Source: Pantoea sp. Brub
GTDB taxonomy: Bacteria; Pseudomonadota; Gammaproteobacteria; Enterobacterales; Enterobacteriaceae
NCBI GenBank assembly: GCA_016642085.1
Contig: VOQV01000009.1
Coordinates: 1 to 38,027 of the forward strand
Length of the DNA: 38,027 nt
Direction: 5' to 3'
Shown: positions 18,819 through 28,384 of the stretch, piece by piece
Layout of the letters: each line of letters starts with the position of its first letter
Position numbering within the stretch: position 1 is the stretch's first letter
Translations under genes and position numbers: made by a program
The notes under the pieces: model-generated
What the model was told of the DNA's origin: nothing
Database searches by the model: none
The model's input: only the letters and a program-made list of their open reading frames with translations

Positions 18819-20201
18819 CTAAAGTAAAATAAAAAGTCTATCTGTACCACGCATTATATTTAATGCTAATATTAATGGTTTATTTTCAAATATTTTACGT
18901 AATTCTTGAATTGTATTAATTCTAGTAGTATTTAAACCTATAATAATATCTCCTTTTTTCAGTCCTATTAATTCAGCAGGACTTTTATGTTCTACAGTTT
19001 TAACTTTAATGCCATTACTACCTGATATTGATGTGATATCACAAATAACAGCACCTGTTAATGAATGAAAAATATATTTTCCATTTAGATTATGTTCATT
19101 TGCTTTTGGAAACACAAGGTTAATGACTAGTTTTTTTGTACCACGTAATAAAGATATTTTTAAATTTTGTCCTGGCAGCGCCATTTCGGTTGTAATACGA
19201 AGTTGATCGAAATTCCATATTAGTTTATCATTAATAGCTGTTATGATATCACCAGCTTTTATTCCTGCTTTGTAAGCTGGTGAATTTGGCATCACTTCTA
19301 TAATAAAAGCTCCATGTTTTATGTGAGTATTAAAAGTTTGTGACATGAGATTATTCATCTCAATGCTTTTTATACCTAATTTAGTGCGTTTAATTTCACC
19401 ATACTTAATTAATTGATTTGCAACACCAATAGCCATATTACTTGGAATTGCAAAACCAATTCCTATATTACCACCACTTGATGCTAAAATTGCTGTATTA
19501 ATTCCAATAAGCTCTCCATGTAAATTTACTAATGCTCCACCAGAATTACCTTTATTAATAGCAGCATCAGTTTGGATAAAATTTTCTAATCCTTCAATAT
19601 GCAATCCACTACGACCTAATGCAGAAATAATACCAGAAGTAGCTGTTTCTCCTAATCCAAAAGGATTCCCTATAGCAACAGCAAAATCACCTATTTTTAA
19701 TTTATCTGAATTTGCTACATTCATTTGTGTTAATTGTTTTGTTGTATTTATTTTAATTAAAGCTATATCAGTTTGTTCATCAAACCCTATTAATTGAGCA
19801 ATATGTTCACTATTATCATTAAGACGAACATTAATTTTGTTAGCTCCATTAATTACATGATTATTTGTTAATATATATCCTTTATGAGCATCAATAATAA
19901 CTCCTGAGCCTAATCCTGTAAATGGTGGCTGAACTTGATTAGTAATATATCTTTTTTCAATTAATAGATTATTTTTTTTTTTGAATGGATCTAGCATTAA
20001 ATTTGGTGTTTTAATTGGTATTTCTCTACCTTCAATATATATACTAACTACTGCAGGCAACACTTTTTCTAAAGTTGGTGCTAAACTGTTGCAATGATGT
20101 TTTGAAAAATGTGATACCATAGCCATTGCATTTAAACTAGGAACAAAATTTATTGAAATAATGCAAATTAATATATTAAATAATCTTGATTGTCTTTTCA
20201 T
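18819..20201 (-). CDS. degQ: Periplasmic serine endoprotease of the HtrA family (DegQ)
   Basis: Periplasmic protease and chaperone for damaged envelope proteins. The 460 residues (E. coli DegQ 455) have an N-terminal signal peptide (about residues 1-27, ending LNAMA). The trypsin-like domain has the catalytic triad at His115 (TNNHV), Asp145 (QTDIAL) and Ser220 (GNSGGAL). Two PDZ domains span about 265-350 and 370-455. The short loop after the N terminus and the neighbours zapG and zapE favour DegQ over DegP. degS, which follows degQ in E. coli, is missing. It may be the cell's only HtrA protease, but that cannot be seen here. A clear terminator lies 20 bases downstream. Confidence 0.95.
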   Translation of the reverse strand: MKRQSRLFNILICIISINFVPSLNAMAMVSHFSKHHCNSLAPTLEKVLPAVVSIYIEGREIPIKTPNLMLDPFKKKNNLLIEKRYITNQVQPPFTGLGSGVIIDAHKGYILTNNHVINGANKINVRLNDNSEHIAQLIGFDEQTDIALIKINTTKQLTQMNVANSDKLKIGDFAVAIGNPFGLGETATSGIISALGRSGLHIEGLENFIQTDAAINKGNSGGALVNLHGELIGINTAILASSGGNIGIGFAIPSNMAIGVANQLIKYGEIKRTKLGIKSIEMNNLMSQTFNTHIKHGAFIIEVMPNSPAYKAGIKAGDIITAINDKLIWNFDQLRITTEMALPGQNLKISLLRGTKKLVINLVFPKANEHNLNGKYIFHSLTGAVICDITSISGSNGIKVKTVEHKSPAELIGLKKGDIIIGLNTTRINTIQELRKIFENKPLILALNIMRGTDRLFILL

Positions 20202-20307
20202 TTGTAGATCTCTCTATAGATAAATTATTTAACAATGTAAGAATGTTTTATTAATTTTTTCAAGATTATAGTTTATGAATTAAATATTATATAATCATGT
20301 TAATTAC

Positions 20308-20688
20308 TTAATATTGATTATTATATTTTCTGCTTAATAAAGAAGAAGCATTATCTGAATAATCAAGTGGAGCTTGTACTGATAATGGTTCATTAGTATT
20401 TTGTTCAAAATTTTGATAGTAATAATTATCTTTCAATATATTCTCAGATCTTTTAGATATATGTTGATGAAGATTACGATAGTTATATACCATTTTATCT
20501 AGCAAATTAATACTTTGTGATAAATATTCTTGTATTTCTTTTTGATAATTTAATAATTCTGTTTTAGTTTTTTCTAGTTCTAATCGTAAATGTTGTTGTT
20601 TACGTATATTTTTGCTAAGATAGCGAGTTGAAGATATACCAAGAATAAAACCTATAGTTAAACCAATGAGTCCATATAACCAAGCCAT
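20308..20688 (-). CDS. zapG: Z-ring-associated membrane protein ZapG (YhcB)
   Basis: Inner-membrane protein linked to cell division and envelope growth in E. coli. The 126 residues (E. coli 132) start MAWLYGLIGLTIGFILGISS, a single N-terminal membrane anchor. A coiled-coil region follows (about residues 30-85, with LELEKTKTELLNYQKEI). The conserved C-terminal patch APLDYSDNASSLL matches the family. It lies 106 bases upstream of degQ on the same strand and diverges from zapE, as in E. coli. Confidence 0.93.
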   Translation of the reverse strand: MAWLYGLIGLTIGFILGISSTRYLSKNIRKQQHLRLELEKTKTELLNYQKEIQEYLSQSINLLDKMVYNYRNLHQHISKRSENILKDNYYYQNFEQNTNEPLSVQAPLDYSDNASSLLSRKYNNQY

Positions 20689-20857
20689 AATAAGTACTCC
20701 AAATTAATTTTAATTTTATTAATATCATAAATATATTTATATACTTATTATATTGATTTATAACTGATATTTAAGAATACAATTATTAATTGCATAATAA
20801 ATTATTTTATAATTAATTGTTATACATTTAAATATTTTCATATATATATCAATAAGC

Positions 20858-22006
20858 ATGCAAAAATCACCATTAATCATACAATATAAAAAAAATATCT
20901 TACAAGGTAATGTCAAAACTAATGATATACAATATCAAACAATTTTGAAATTAGATTGTTTGAGAACAAAATTATTATTAAATAAAAAAACATATTTATA
21001 TTATAAAATACATTTAAGGTTATTGAATTTTATAAAAAAAACTAGTTTATCATTATATGGTATTTATATATGGGGTAATCCAGGTTGTGGTAAAACTTGG
21101 TTAATGAAATTGTTTTTCGATTCCATACCAGGAAATAGAAAATTATACTTCCAATATTATCATTTTATGACATATCTTCATAATGAATTGATTAAAATAC
21201 AAGGACAATATGATCCGTTATTAACAATTATTCAGAAAATTAAAACTGAAACAGATATCTTATGTTTAGATGAATTCTCTGTACCAGATGTAAGTGATGC
21301 TAGAATTATAGGCCCTGTAATAATAAAGCTTTTTGAAAGTGGTATTATGTTGGTTATTACTTCTAATATAGAACCTAATAAGCTATATCATAACGGTTTG
21401 CAGAATACTAATTTTTCAATTACAATTCAAAAAATTCAAAAATGTTGCGAAATTGTATATATGAATTCTATAGTTGATTATCGACTTTATCAATTAGATT
21501 ATATATCTTTGTGGAAATATCCAATAAATGATAAAAATAATATCTATATGGATAATATATTTAATTATTTTTCAGGAAGTTCAATAAAAAATATATCTTA
21601 TATTAAAATTAATCATCGTTATATAGAATTACTTGGCAATAAAAATAAAATATTAGCAGTTAATTTTAATGAAATTTGTGGTGAAGAACGCAATCAAGAA
21701 GATTACATGGAATTATCAAATTATTTTTATGCTATATTATTATATAACGTTCCAATTATGAGATCGAATATTGATGACAAAGCAAAACGTTTTCTGTTAT
21801 TAATTGATGAATTATATAATAAAAATATTATATTAATAGTTTCTGCAGAAATTAATTTATCTTTAATTTATCAAGGTACGAATCTTAAATTTGAATATCA
21901 AAGATGTTTGTCACGTTTAAACGAAATGCAAAGTAAAAAATATTTAAATCAATCATTGTTGTTTAAAAAAAATCCAATTTTTTCTAAAATACAATTGGAT
22001 TTTTAG
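20858..22006 (+). CDS. zapE: Cell-division ATPase ZapE (AFG1-like)
   Basis: AAA-type ATPase that associates with the FtsZ ring. The 382 residues (E. coli 375) include Walker A GNPGCGKTW (the family usually has GGVGRGKTW). They also include LCLDEFSVPDVSDA as Walker B, VITSNIEPNKLYHNGLQ, a sensor region with VDYRLYQLD, and the C-terminal LIDELYNKNIILIVSAE and FEYQRCLSRLNEMQS segments. It is AT-eroded, with many Asn and Ile replacements in the middle, but all ATPase motifs are kept. The last codons form the stem of a probable terminator. It sits between divergent zapG and rplM as in E. coli. Confidence 0.94.
   Translation: MQKSPLIIQYKKNILQGNVKTNDIQYQTILKLDCLRTKLLLNKKTYLYYKIHLRLLNFIKKTSLSLYGIYIWGNPGCGKTWLMKLFFDSIPGNRKLYFQYYHFMTYLHNELIKIQGQYDPLLTIIQKIKTETDILCLDEFSVPDVSDARIIGPVIIKLFESGIMLVITSNIEPNKLYHNGLQNTNFSITIQKIQKCCEIVYMNSIVDYRLYQLDYISLWKYPINDKNNIYMDNIFNYFSGSSIKNISYIKINHRYIELLGNKNKILAVNFNEICGEERNQEDYMELSNYFYAILLYNVPIMRSNIDDKAKRFLLLIDELYNKNIILIVSAEINLSLIYQGTNLKFEYQRCLSRLNEMQSKKYLNQSLLFKKNPIFSKIQLDF
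21968..22004 (+). terminator. Terminator hairpin inside the 3' end of zapE
   Basis: The arms 21968-21979 (containing AAAATCCAATT) and 21993-22004 (containing AATTGGATTTT) pair over 12 bp around a 13-base loop. The right arm ends in a T run and overlaps the zapE stop codon at 22004-22006. The hairpin therefore doubles as coding sequence for the last residues. It probably separates zapE from rplM. Confidence 0.55.
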
Positions 22007-22119
22007 AGTTTATTTATTTATAATTAACAATAGAATTTTGATATTAATTTTTAATCATATGAAATTTAAATTTCCATTATTCTATTACTATTAATAGTAT
22101 ATTTTCAGGTAATTTTTAA

Positions 22120-22548
22120 ATGAAAAGTTTCGTAGCTAAAAAAGAAAATATTCAACATGTACAATACTTTATTAATGCAGATGGTAAAATTTTAGGTCGT
22201 TTAGCAACCGAATTAGCACGTCGTTTAAGAGGTAAACATAAAGTTGAATATACCCCTCATGTTGATACTGGAGATCATATTATAGTTTTAAATGCCGAAA
22301 AAATTTTAGTAACTGGAAATAAACGCATTAATAAATTTTATTATAAACATACTGGATATATTGGTGGTATAAAAAAAACTAAATTTAAAAACATTATGTC
22401 CAATTACCCTGAACGTATACTTGAAATGGCAGTTAAAGGTATGCTACCAAAAGGTTCATTAGGACGATCTATGTATCGTAAACTAAAAGTGTACGCAGGT
22501 AATAATTATAAATATGCGGGGCAAAAACCGCAATTCCTTGACATTTAA
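22120..22548 (+). CDS. rplM: 50S ribosomal protein L13
   Basis: Early-assembling large-subunit protein. The 142 residues equal the E. coli length, with [47 protein letters not shown] and the C-terminal [14 protein letters not shown]. It starts at ATG 22120, giving MKSFVAKKE, close to E. coli MKTFTAKPE. It forms an operon with rpsI, which begins 14 bases after its stop. Confidence 0.98.
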   Translation: MKSFVAKKENIQHVQYFINADGKILGRLATELARRLRGKHKVEYTPHVDTGDHIIVLNAEKILVTGNKRINKFYYKHTGYIGGIKKTKFKNIMSNYPERILEMAVKGMLPKGSLGRSMYRKLKVYAGNNYKYAGQKPQFLDI

Positions 22549-22561
22549 CTGAGAAAAAAAA

Positions 22562-22963
22562 ATGGCTGAAAGTCAGCATTATAGTTATTATGGAACTGGT
22601 CGTCGTAAAAGCGCATCAGCACGGGTTTTTATTAAACCAGGAAAAGGTAATATATTAATTAATAAACGTTCTCTAGAAAATTATTTTAGTCGTCAGACGT
22701 CACAAATGATTGCATTCCAACCTCTTGAGTTACTTCACATGAATAATACATTAGATATTTACATAACTGTAAAAGGCGGTGGAATATCTGGTCAAGCAGG
22801 TGCTATTCGTCATGGTATTTCTAGAGCTTTATTGCAATACGATGAAATGTTACGACCTAAACTTCGCATGGCTGGTTTTATTACTCGTGATGCACGTCAT
22901 GTTGAACGTAAAAAAGTAGGATTGCGTAAAGCACGTCGTCGTCCGCAATTTTCTAAACGTTAA
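22562..22963 (+). CDS. rpsI: 30S ribosomal protein S9
   Basis: Small-subunit protein whose C-terminal tail reaches the P-site tRNA. The 133 residues (E. coli 130) contain [41 protein letters not shown] and the invariant C-terminal [13 protein letters not shown]. The N terminus has about three extra residues ([13 protein letters not shown]) compared with MAENQYYGTG. It is cotranscribed with rplM; a terminator-like hairpin follows at 22993-23026. sspA, which follows in E. coli, is absent, so sspB is next. Confidence 0.98.
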   Translation: MAESQHYSYYGTGRRKSASARVFIKPGKGNILINKRSLENYFSRQTSQMIAFQPLELLHMNNTLDIYITVKGGGISGQAGAIRHGISRALLQYDEMLRPKLRMAGFITRDARHVERKKVGLRKARRRPQFSKR

Positions 22964-22992
22964 CTTTTTGATAAGGTAAATTGTACTATAAT

Positions 22993-23026
22993 TTTAGAAA
23001 AAATCCTTATGTAGATTTTTTCTAAA
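22993..23026 (+). terminator. Hairpin terminator after rpsI
   Basis: A perfect 13-bp stem (22993-23005 with 23014-23026) around an 8-base loop CTTATGTA, 30 bases after the rpsI stop. The T residues are inside the right arm rather than after it, so it could act in either direction. Position and stem length support a terminator for rplM-rpsI. Confidence 0.6.
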
Positions 23027-23140
23027 CGATTATTTGTTGTTAATATATTTTATAAATTTAATTAAATTATCTTAAATTTGGTTATAAAAACAGTATTTCA
23101 CAATATGTAATATAATATATATAAAAAATAATCTTCTATT

Positions 23141-23602
23141 ATGGATAAATTAAATATTAATTCCTTAAAACCTTATTTATTAAATGCTTTTTATAATTGG
23201 TTAATAGATAACCAGTTAACTCCACATTTATTAGTAAATATTAATACTAATAATGCTATTATAGTACCATTAGAATATTCTCGTGATGGTCAAATAATAT
23301 TAAATATTTCTCCTAGTTCAGTAAGTGATTTCATTTTAAATAATGATTTTGTTTCTTTTAAAGCCCGTTTTGGTAATAAATTACATAATATTTACATTCC
23401 TGTAGCATCTGTTATAGCAATTTATGCTAGAGAAAATGGCATAGGAACTAAATTTGAAAATGATTCTAATTATGCATTAGTCTCTACTAAAAAAAATAAC
23501 AAATTATCTTTAATTAGTAATAATAATTTTAATTTTAATAAAACTTCTAATCAAGAACATTCTCATAAAAAAACTCCAACATTTATTTTTGTAAAAAAAT
23601 AA
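23141..23602 (+). CDS. sspB: ClpXP adaptor SspB
   Basis: Binds ssrA-tagged proteins and hands them to ClpXP for degradation. The 153 residues (E. coli 165) have the folded substrate-binding domain (about residues 8-115) with KPYLLNAFYNWLIDNQLTPH, LEYSRDGQIILNISP, SFKARFG and IAIYARENGIGT. The acidic linker of E. coli has become Asn/Lys/Ser-rich. The final residues PTFIFVKK still resemble the ClpX-docking tail PALRVVK, so delivery is probably kept. sspA is missing upstream, so the gene must use another promoter, perhaps in the 177-base gap after rpsI. Confidence 0.94.
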   Translation: MDKLNINSLKPYLLNAFYNWLIDNQLTPHLLVNINTNNAIIVPLEYSRDGQIILNISPSSVSDFILNNDFVSFKARFGNKLHNIYIPVASVIAIYARENGIGTKFENDSNYALVSTKKNNKLSLISNNNFNFNKTSNQEHSHKKTPTFIFVKK

Positions 23603-24324
23603 ATTTGTGTATTACAACAATATTTAAATTATCAAATATCAAATAACTGATATTTGATAATTATCTGTGGTTATTTTATAGATTTGAATGAAGATTTAGT
23701 GAAATAACATAAATTAATTTATGTTATAAGTTGTTTAATAAATATCATTTTTCAGCCACAATATTTTTGTATTCAAACATCTAAAATTTAATGTATTTTA
23801 TTTATAATTAAAAATTTCAGTATAAATTTTTATATACTGAAACAAATATTTCAATATGATGAAATTTCAATAAAAAATAATAATAAAGTTATTATCAAAT
23901 TATTTAAAAAATAAGCAAACATAAATGATTTATAATCAATCTATATATATACTATTAATTGTTATAGCAATAATATATAGATAGTTATTGTTATATTTAT
24001 ATATAATCTTTTTAAAACAGAAAAATTACTATTAATGCAAATACAAAATATTTTTTCAATGTAACTAATTTACTTAAATTAAATTTAATTATTACAATAA
24101 TTATAAATATAAAAAATGTAATTTTATTTATTTAATAGTAAGAACATGTACTATTAACATATCTACAAAAATATGAAAAACTATGGTTCAATATTGTACC
24201 TTTAATTAACTAACCAATTATTTGGTTAAAAAATATTACAAAATTTTTAATATTCATTAACCTAGCATTTATTATTTAAAAAAACTTACTGGCATAATTT
24301 ATTTATATGAATAGCATAAATATT
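23603..24324. other. Long gap sspB / lptB with a 15-bp hairpin
   Basis: 722 bases between convergent sspB and lptB. Directly after sspB, 23627-23641 and 23648-23662 form a perfect 15-bp stem with loop AATAAC, terminator-like but without a T run. A smaller 7-bp stem TAACCAA / TTGGTTA lies at 24211-24228. E. coli rpoN would follow lptB here; I could read no remnant of it. The rest is featureless. Confidence 0.5.
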
Positions 24325-25050
24325 TTAAATAATAAATTTTTCTCCTAAATATACCTTTTTAACTTGATCATTTCTAATAACATCATTAGGATTACCTTGA
24401 GCAATTATTTTACCATGATTCAATATGTAAGTATTTTCACACACTGATAGTGTGTCACGAACATTATGATCAGTAATTAAAATTCCTAAACCCTTATTAG
24501 ATAAATATTTAATAATTTTTTTGATATCTATAACAGAAATTGGATCAATACCTGCAAATGGTTCATCCATAAGAATAAATTTAGGATTAGCTGCTAATGT
24601 ACGAGCAATTTCTACACGTCGTCTCTCTCCACCAGATAAATTTTGACCAATAATATTATGTAAATGATCAATTTTAAATTCATTCATTAACTTATCGACA
24701 TGATTACGACATTGGCTTTTTGTTAAATCATTTCTAATTTGTAATACAGCCATTATATTATCATATACACTTAAACGACGAAATATTGATGCTTCCTGTG
24801 GCAGATATCCAATCCCTTTACGTGCACGAGCATATATTGGCAAAATACTTATATCTTCATTATCAATTAAAATACTTCCTTTATCAGGTGACACTATACC
24901 TATTAACATATAAAACATAGTTGTTTTACCTGCTCCATTTGGACCCAGTAATCCAGCTATCTCACCAGAAGTAATTATTAGATTTACGTTATCTACTACT
25001 CGACGAGTGTTATATACTTTTATTAAATTTTGTGCTATTAATTTAGTCAT
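24325..25050 (-). CDS. lptB: LPS export ABC transporter ATPase LptB
   Basis: ATPase of the LptB2FGC complex that extracts LPS from the inner membrane. The 241 residues equal the E. coli length. Walker A GPNGAGKT is at residues 36-43, the Q-loop is in GYLPQEASIFRRLSV, the signature LSGGERRRVEIAR starts at 138, Walker B FILMDEP is at 158-164, and the switch His is in ITDHNVRDTL. It follows lptA by 30 bases on the same strand, in the order kdsD-kdsC-lptC-lptA-lptB as in E. coli. lptF and lptG are not in the window. Confidence 0.98.
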   Translation of the reverse strand: MTKLIAQNLIKVYNTRRVVDNVNLIITSGEIAGLLGPNGAGKTTMFYMLIGIVSPDKGSILIDNEDISILPIYARARKGIGYLPQEASIFRRLSVYDNIMAVLQIRNDLTKSQCRNHVDKLMNEFKIDHLHNIIGQNLSGGERRRVEIARTLAANPKFILMDEPFAGIDPISVIDIKKIIKYLSNKGLGILITDHNVRDTLSVCENTYILNHGKIIAQGNPNDVIRNDQVKKVYLGEKFII

Positions 25051-25080
25051 AAATATTTAGTAAATTTTTTACAATCAACA

Positions 25081-25593
25081 TTAAATATGAGAGGGATATA
25101 ACTTAGTAATCACTTTATTGGTTTTATTGTTACAATGTGCTTGAATTTTATGTTTTTTTAAATAATAAGTAATACATTCACTATGTATTGTTTTATTATT
25201 TCCAGAAATAAATGCATTACCAGTTAATTTAATAATTTGTTTCTGTAATTCATAGTATAGTTTTAATGCATATCCTTTGATTATATGACCATTATTTTGT
25301 ACTTGATAAAATTTTATTGGATGACCGTAAGCTTGAACAATAATATTTTTATTATTTTTACTAAATCTCATAACTATCACTTTATTTGCAAATATTTTTA
25401 TAGTTTTTTGACTAAGGATTACATGATCATTAAATATAGCTATATTTTTTTTTAAATCAACAAATTGATTATCTGAATTAATATTTAATATTTGTTTAAA
25501 ATTATTACTTAATGATAATGCTAAAGAACTGTGCATAATAAATATACTAAACAATATTAAATTAATTTTTTTTCTCTGGTATATTAATTGCAT
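25081..25593 (-). CDS. lptA: Periplasmic LPS bridge protein LptA
   Basis: Oligomerises into the periplasmic bridge that carries LPS to the outer membrane. The 170 residues (E. coli 185) begin with a signal peptide (MQLIYQRKKINLILFSIFIM, to about residue 27). A beta-jellyroll follows, with TIKIFANKVIVMRF, IKFYQVQNNGHIIKGYALKL and LTGNAFISGNNKTIHSECI matching E. coli. The frame is open 33 codons further upstream, but the ATG at 25593 is chosen because it gives a signal peptide and a 32-base overlap with the end of lptC, as in E. coli. The Lys/Gln-rich C-terminal tail of E. coli is shortened. Confidence 0.9.
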   Translation of the reverse strand: MQLIYQRKKINLILFSIFIMHSSLALSLSNNFKQILNINSDNQFVDLKKNIAIFNDHVILSQKTIKIFANKVIVMRFSKNNKNIIVQAYGHPIKFYQVQNNGHIIKGYALKLYYELQKQIIKLTGNAFISGNNKTIHSECITYYLKKHKIQAHCNNKTNKVITKLYPSHI

Positions 25594-26152
25594 AATATGT
25601 TTTAACTTTACCTTTAAATGTGATAATGTTTTTTTGTAAATTACCTGTAAAACAATTACTGATAGAATAAAAATTTTTGCCATATAAAACAACTTTATCT
25701 TTAGATGTTATATCTTGATTGACAAAATTGATTATAACACTATTCGTTTTAATTTTTTCAATAAAAGCAGATTTAATTAATGAATGATACTGAATGTTAC
25801 CATAAAGATAAAGAATATGCTCTTTAGTAAGTTTTGCTTTATTTGCATATATTATCCAAATTGGATTCTTATCAATAAATGTAATTAAAACAGGTTTATA
25901 CAACCAACTTAGTTTGTTAGTTGAAAAATGAATAGTTTTTTTTGAAAGAATTTGATACTTTAAATTACCTTGGATATCATAAATATAATTATTTGAATGA
26001 AAAGTAGTAAAATTAGGTATTTTATTATCAGTGAATAATTCATAAACATCATTATCTTTAATTAAATTTAATTTAATTAAATAATATATAATTACACATA
26101 TAATAAATATTAAAAAATATTTTTTTTTAAATTTAATAAAATTATTAATCAT
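25562..26152 (-). CDS. lptC: LPS transport bitopic protein LptC
   Basis: Inner-membrane protein that receives LPS from LptB2FG and passes it to LptA. The 196 residues (E. coli 191) have one N-terminal membrane segment (about residues 11-30) and a periplasmic domain. The recognisable segments YDIQGNLKYQILSKKTIHF and LYGNIQYHS fit the family. It is strongly drifted (Ile/Lys/Asn-rich), so identification leans on length, topology and its position between kdsC and lptA. It overlaps kdsC by 8 bases and lptA by 32 bases, which indicates a translationally coupled operon. Confidence 0.88.
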   Translation of the reverse strand: MINNFIKFKKKYFLIFIICVIIYYLIKLNLIKDNDVYELFTDNKIPNFTTFHSNNYIYDIQGNLKYQILSKKTIHFSTNKLSWLYKPVLITFIDKNPIWIIYANKAKLTKEHILYLYGNIQYHSLIKSAFIEKIKTNSVIINFVNQDITSKDKVVLYGKNFYSISNCFTGNLQKNIITFKGKVKTYYAINIPEKKN

Positions 26153-26696
26153 AATTAAATTTATTTTGCGCTATTAAAATAATATCACATAGTTCTCTAA
26201 CAGCACCATATCCTCCTGATATATAAGTAATATAATGCGAATTAGATAATAATAATGGATGAGCGTTTGGTACAGTAACACTTAATCCTACTTTATTCAT
26301 AACTGGCAAATCTATAAGATCATCACCTATATAAGATACTTGATTATTACAAAGAGATAATTTATTTAGCAAATTATAATATGCTAAAAGTTTATTTGAT
26401 TGTCCTTGATAAAGATGATTAATTCCAAGTATATTACATCGATTTTCTACTGATCTGGCAGTTCTTCCGGTGATGACAGCTACTTCTAAATTTGCTTTTA
26501 AAAGACTACGAATACCGTATCCATCTCTCACATGAAATGCTTTTAGTTCTTCTCCATTATTTCCAATATAAATGATACCATCTGACATGACACCATCTAC
26601 ATCACAAATTAATAATTTAATTTTATTAGCAATTGTTATAATATGTTTACTGACTGGACCATAACAAGTTTCAATAAAGTTATTTTCTGAAAGCAT
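26145..26696 (-). CDS. kdsC: 3-deoxy-D-manno-octulosonate 8-phosphate phosphatase
   Basis: HAD-family phosphatase that releases Kdo for the LPS inner core. The 183 residues (E. coli 188) contain the nucleophile motif DVDGVMSDGIIYIGNNGEE (about residues 32-50), FHVRDGYGIR, VITGRTARSVE, HLYQGQSNKL and the metal-binding YIGDDLIDLPVM. It lies 12 bases after kdsD and overlaps lptC, so Kdo synthesis and LPS transport are one operon. Confidence 0.97.
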   Translation of the reverse strand: MLSENNFIETCYGPVSKHIITIANKIKLLICDVDGVMSDGIIYIGNNGEELKAFHVRDGYGIRSLLKANLEVAVITGRTARSVENRCNILGINHLYQGQSNKLLAYYNLLNKLSLCNNQVSYIGDDLIDLPVMNKVGLSVTVPNAHPLLLSNSHYITYISGGYGAVRELCDIILIAQNKFNYD

Positions 26697-26708
26697 TTGA
26701 ATTCCTAT

Positions 26709-27698
26709 TTATATAACTCCAGCACGTACTATATCATGTATATGCACTACACCTACTAATAAAGATTTATTTTCAGAAACAAGTAAGGAAGTCACACTGT
26801 TAATTTGCATTAACTGAAGAGCATCAACAGCTAATACATTAGGATTAACTTTAATTCCAGTATGAGTCATAACATCTAAAATCGATAGATGTTTTAAATT
26901 AACTCCTGTATTTAACACTCTTCGCAAATCACCATCTGTAAAAATACCTTGAATATTCATTAAATCATCTACAATGACAACTAAACCAAGATTTTTATTT
27001 GTAATTTCTATTAATGCATCATATAGCGATGCATTATTTTTTATATATGGTATTTTACAACCAGTATGCATAATATCACTAACATGAATTAAAAGCTTTC
27101 TACCGATCACTCCTCCAGGATGAGAAAGTGCAAAATCTTTTATAGTAAATCCTCGTGCTTCCAATAAGGAAATTGCTAATGCATCACCCATGACTAATGT
27201 AGCAGTAGTGCTCGATGTTGGAGCTAATCCCAATGGGCAAGCTTCTTGTGGTACTTTAATACACAAATGCACATCTGCAATTTTACTCATAGAACTATAA
27301 ACTCTACTAGTCATACATATTACTTTAATATTTTTACGTTTAATAATTGGAATTAAAGTTAATATTTCATTAGATTCACCACTATTAGATATAGCTATAA
27401 CAATATCATCATAACTAATCATACCTAAATCACCATGATTAGCTTCACCAGGATGAACAAAAAAAGATGGGGTTCCAGTACTTGCAAAAGTGGATGCAAT
27501 TTTTTTCCCAATATGTCCTGATTTTCCTATACCCATAAGTATTACTTTACCTTTGCAATAATAAATCATATTACATACATTAGTAAATTCCTTATTAACA
27601 TATTGGCTAACATGTTTTAATCCTGCTTGTTCAATATGAAATACTTTTTTTCCTACTTCTTCAAAATTAAAATTTATAGTTAATTGTTTATTTAACAT
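26709..27698 (-). CDS. kdsD: Arabinose 5-phosphate isomerase
   Basis: Converts ribulose 5-phosphate to arabinose 5-phosphate, the first step to Kdo. The 329 residues (E. coli 328) have a SIS domain (about residues 40-180) with MGIGKSGHIGKKIASTFAST, HPGEANHGDLGM and AISNSGESNEI. Two CBS domains (about 205-325) follow, with GCKIPYIKNNASLYDALIEI and TDGDLRRVL. It is first in the kdsD-kdsC-lptC-lptA-lptB operon. The E. coli mla operon that lies upstream has been lost from the gap to ibaG. Confidence 0.97.
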   Translation of the reverse strand: MLNKQLTINFNFEEVGKKVFHIEQAGLKHVSQYVNKEFTNVCNMIYYCKGKVILMGIGKSGHIGKKIASTFASTGTPSFFVHPGEANHGDLGMISYDDIVIAISNSGESNEILTLIPIIKRKNIKVICMTSRVYSSMSKIADVHLCIKVPQEACPLGLAPTSSTTATLVMGDALAISLLEARGFTIKDFALSHPGGVIGRKLLIHVSDIMHTGCKIPYIKNNASLYDALIEITNKNLGLVVIVDDLMNIQGIFTDGDLRRVLNTGVNLKHLSILDVMTHTGIKVNPNVLAVDALQLMQINSVTSLLVSENKSLLVGVVHIHDIVRAGVI

Positions 27699-28084
27699 AT
27701 TTCATATCTCATATTATTATCATTTAATCTAATTGTTTAATATTTTATTTATCAATTTATAAATCTACATAATAAAAATAATATAAAACAGTTAAACTAT
27801 TTTATAAAATATTAATACTAATTAATAGTATATTTGATACTATATGTAATATGCAATTTTAGTAGCTATAATATTAAATATATATTAATGATATATATCA
27901 ATATATGTTTAATGTTTTTTTTAAATGATGACAAATTATTCTTAAATAAATTAATGTTTATTAATATAATTAATTTAAATTATAAAAAAATCATATTATA
28001 AATTATAATAGATATTAAATGTATGTATATAATATTCTAAATTTATTAAAATTAATAAATTTGTATATCTTAAGTGAATAAATA
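27699..28084. other. Divergent gap kdsD / ibaG
   Basis: 386 bases where E. coli carries yrbG and the mlaFEDCB operon. No piece of these genes could be read. The sequence is almost pure A/T with repeated TAATATTA-like words. It must hold promoters for both divergent operons, but none stands out. Confidence 0.4.
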
Positions 28085-28330
28085 ATGGATAATAATAAAA
28101 TTAAACAATTATTAAATGATGAATTAAAATTACAACATTTATATGTAAAAAGTAATAATAAGTATATTCAAATAATTGCTGTAGGCGATATTTTTAATGG
28201 ATTAAGTCATGTTAATAAACAAAAAATTATCTATGCTCCATTAATGAAATATATAGCTAATAATACAATTCATGCTATTTCTATACAAACATATACTAAT
28301 AATGAATGGGTAAATATAAATAATAAATAA
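28085..28330 (+). CDS. ibaG: BolA-family iron-sulfur protein IbaG
   Basis: Small BolA-like protein; in E. coli it pairs with monothiol glutaredoxin in iron-sulfur handling and is linked to acid stress. The 81 residues (E. coli IbaG 84) match along the length, with IQIIAVGDIFNGLSHVNKQK, YAPLMKYIANNTIHAISIQ and the conserved His in TIHAIS. It directly precedes murA by 54 bases, as in E. coli, and is probably cotranscribed with it. Confidence 0.93.
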   Translation: MDNNKIKQLLNDELKLQHLYVKSNNKYIQIIAVGDIFNGLSHVNKQKIIYAPLMKYIANNTIHAISIQTYTNNEWVNINNK

Positions 28331-28384
28331 TTTATTTAATTAATATAATTTAATTAAATAAACTGATTTTGGCATTATAATTTT

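Noticed and set aside
24211-24228. Hairpin TAACCAA / TTGGTTA as lptB terminator
   Set aside because: It is about 100 bases beyond the lptB stop, only 7 bp, and followed by no T run on the minus strand.
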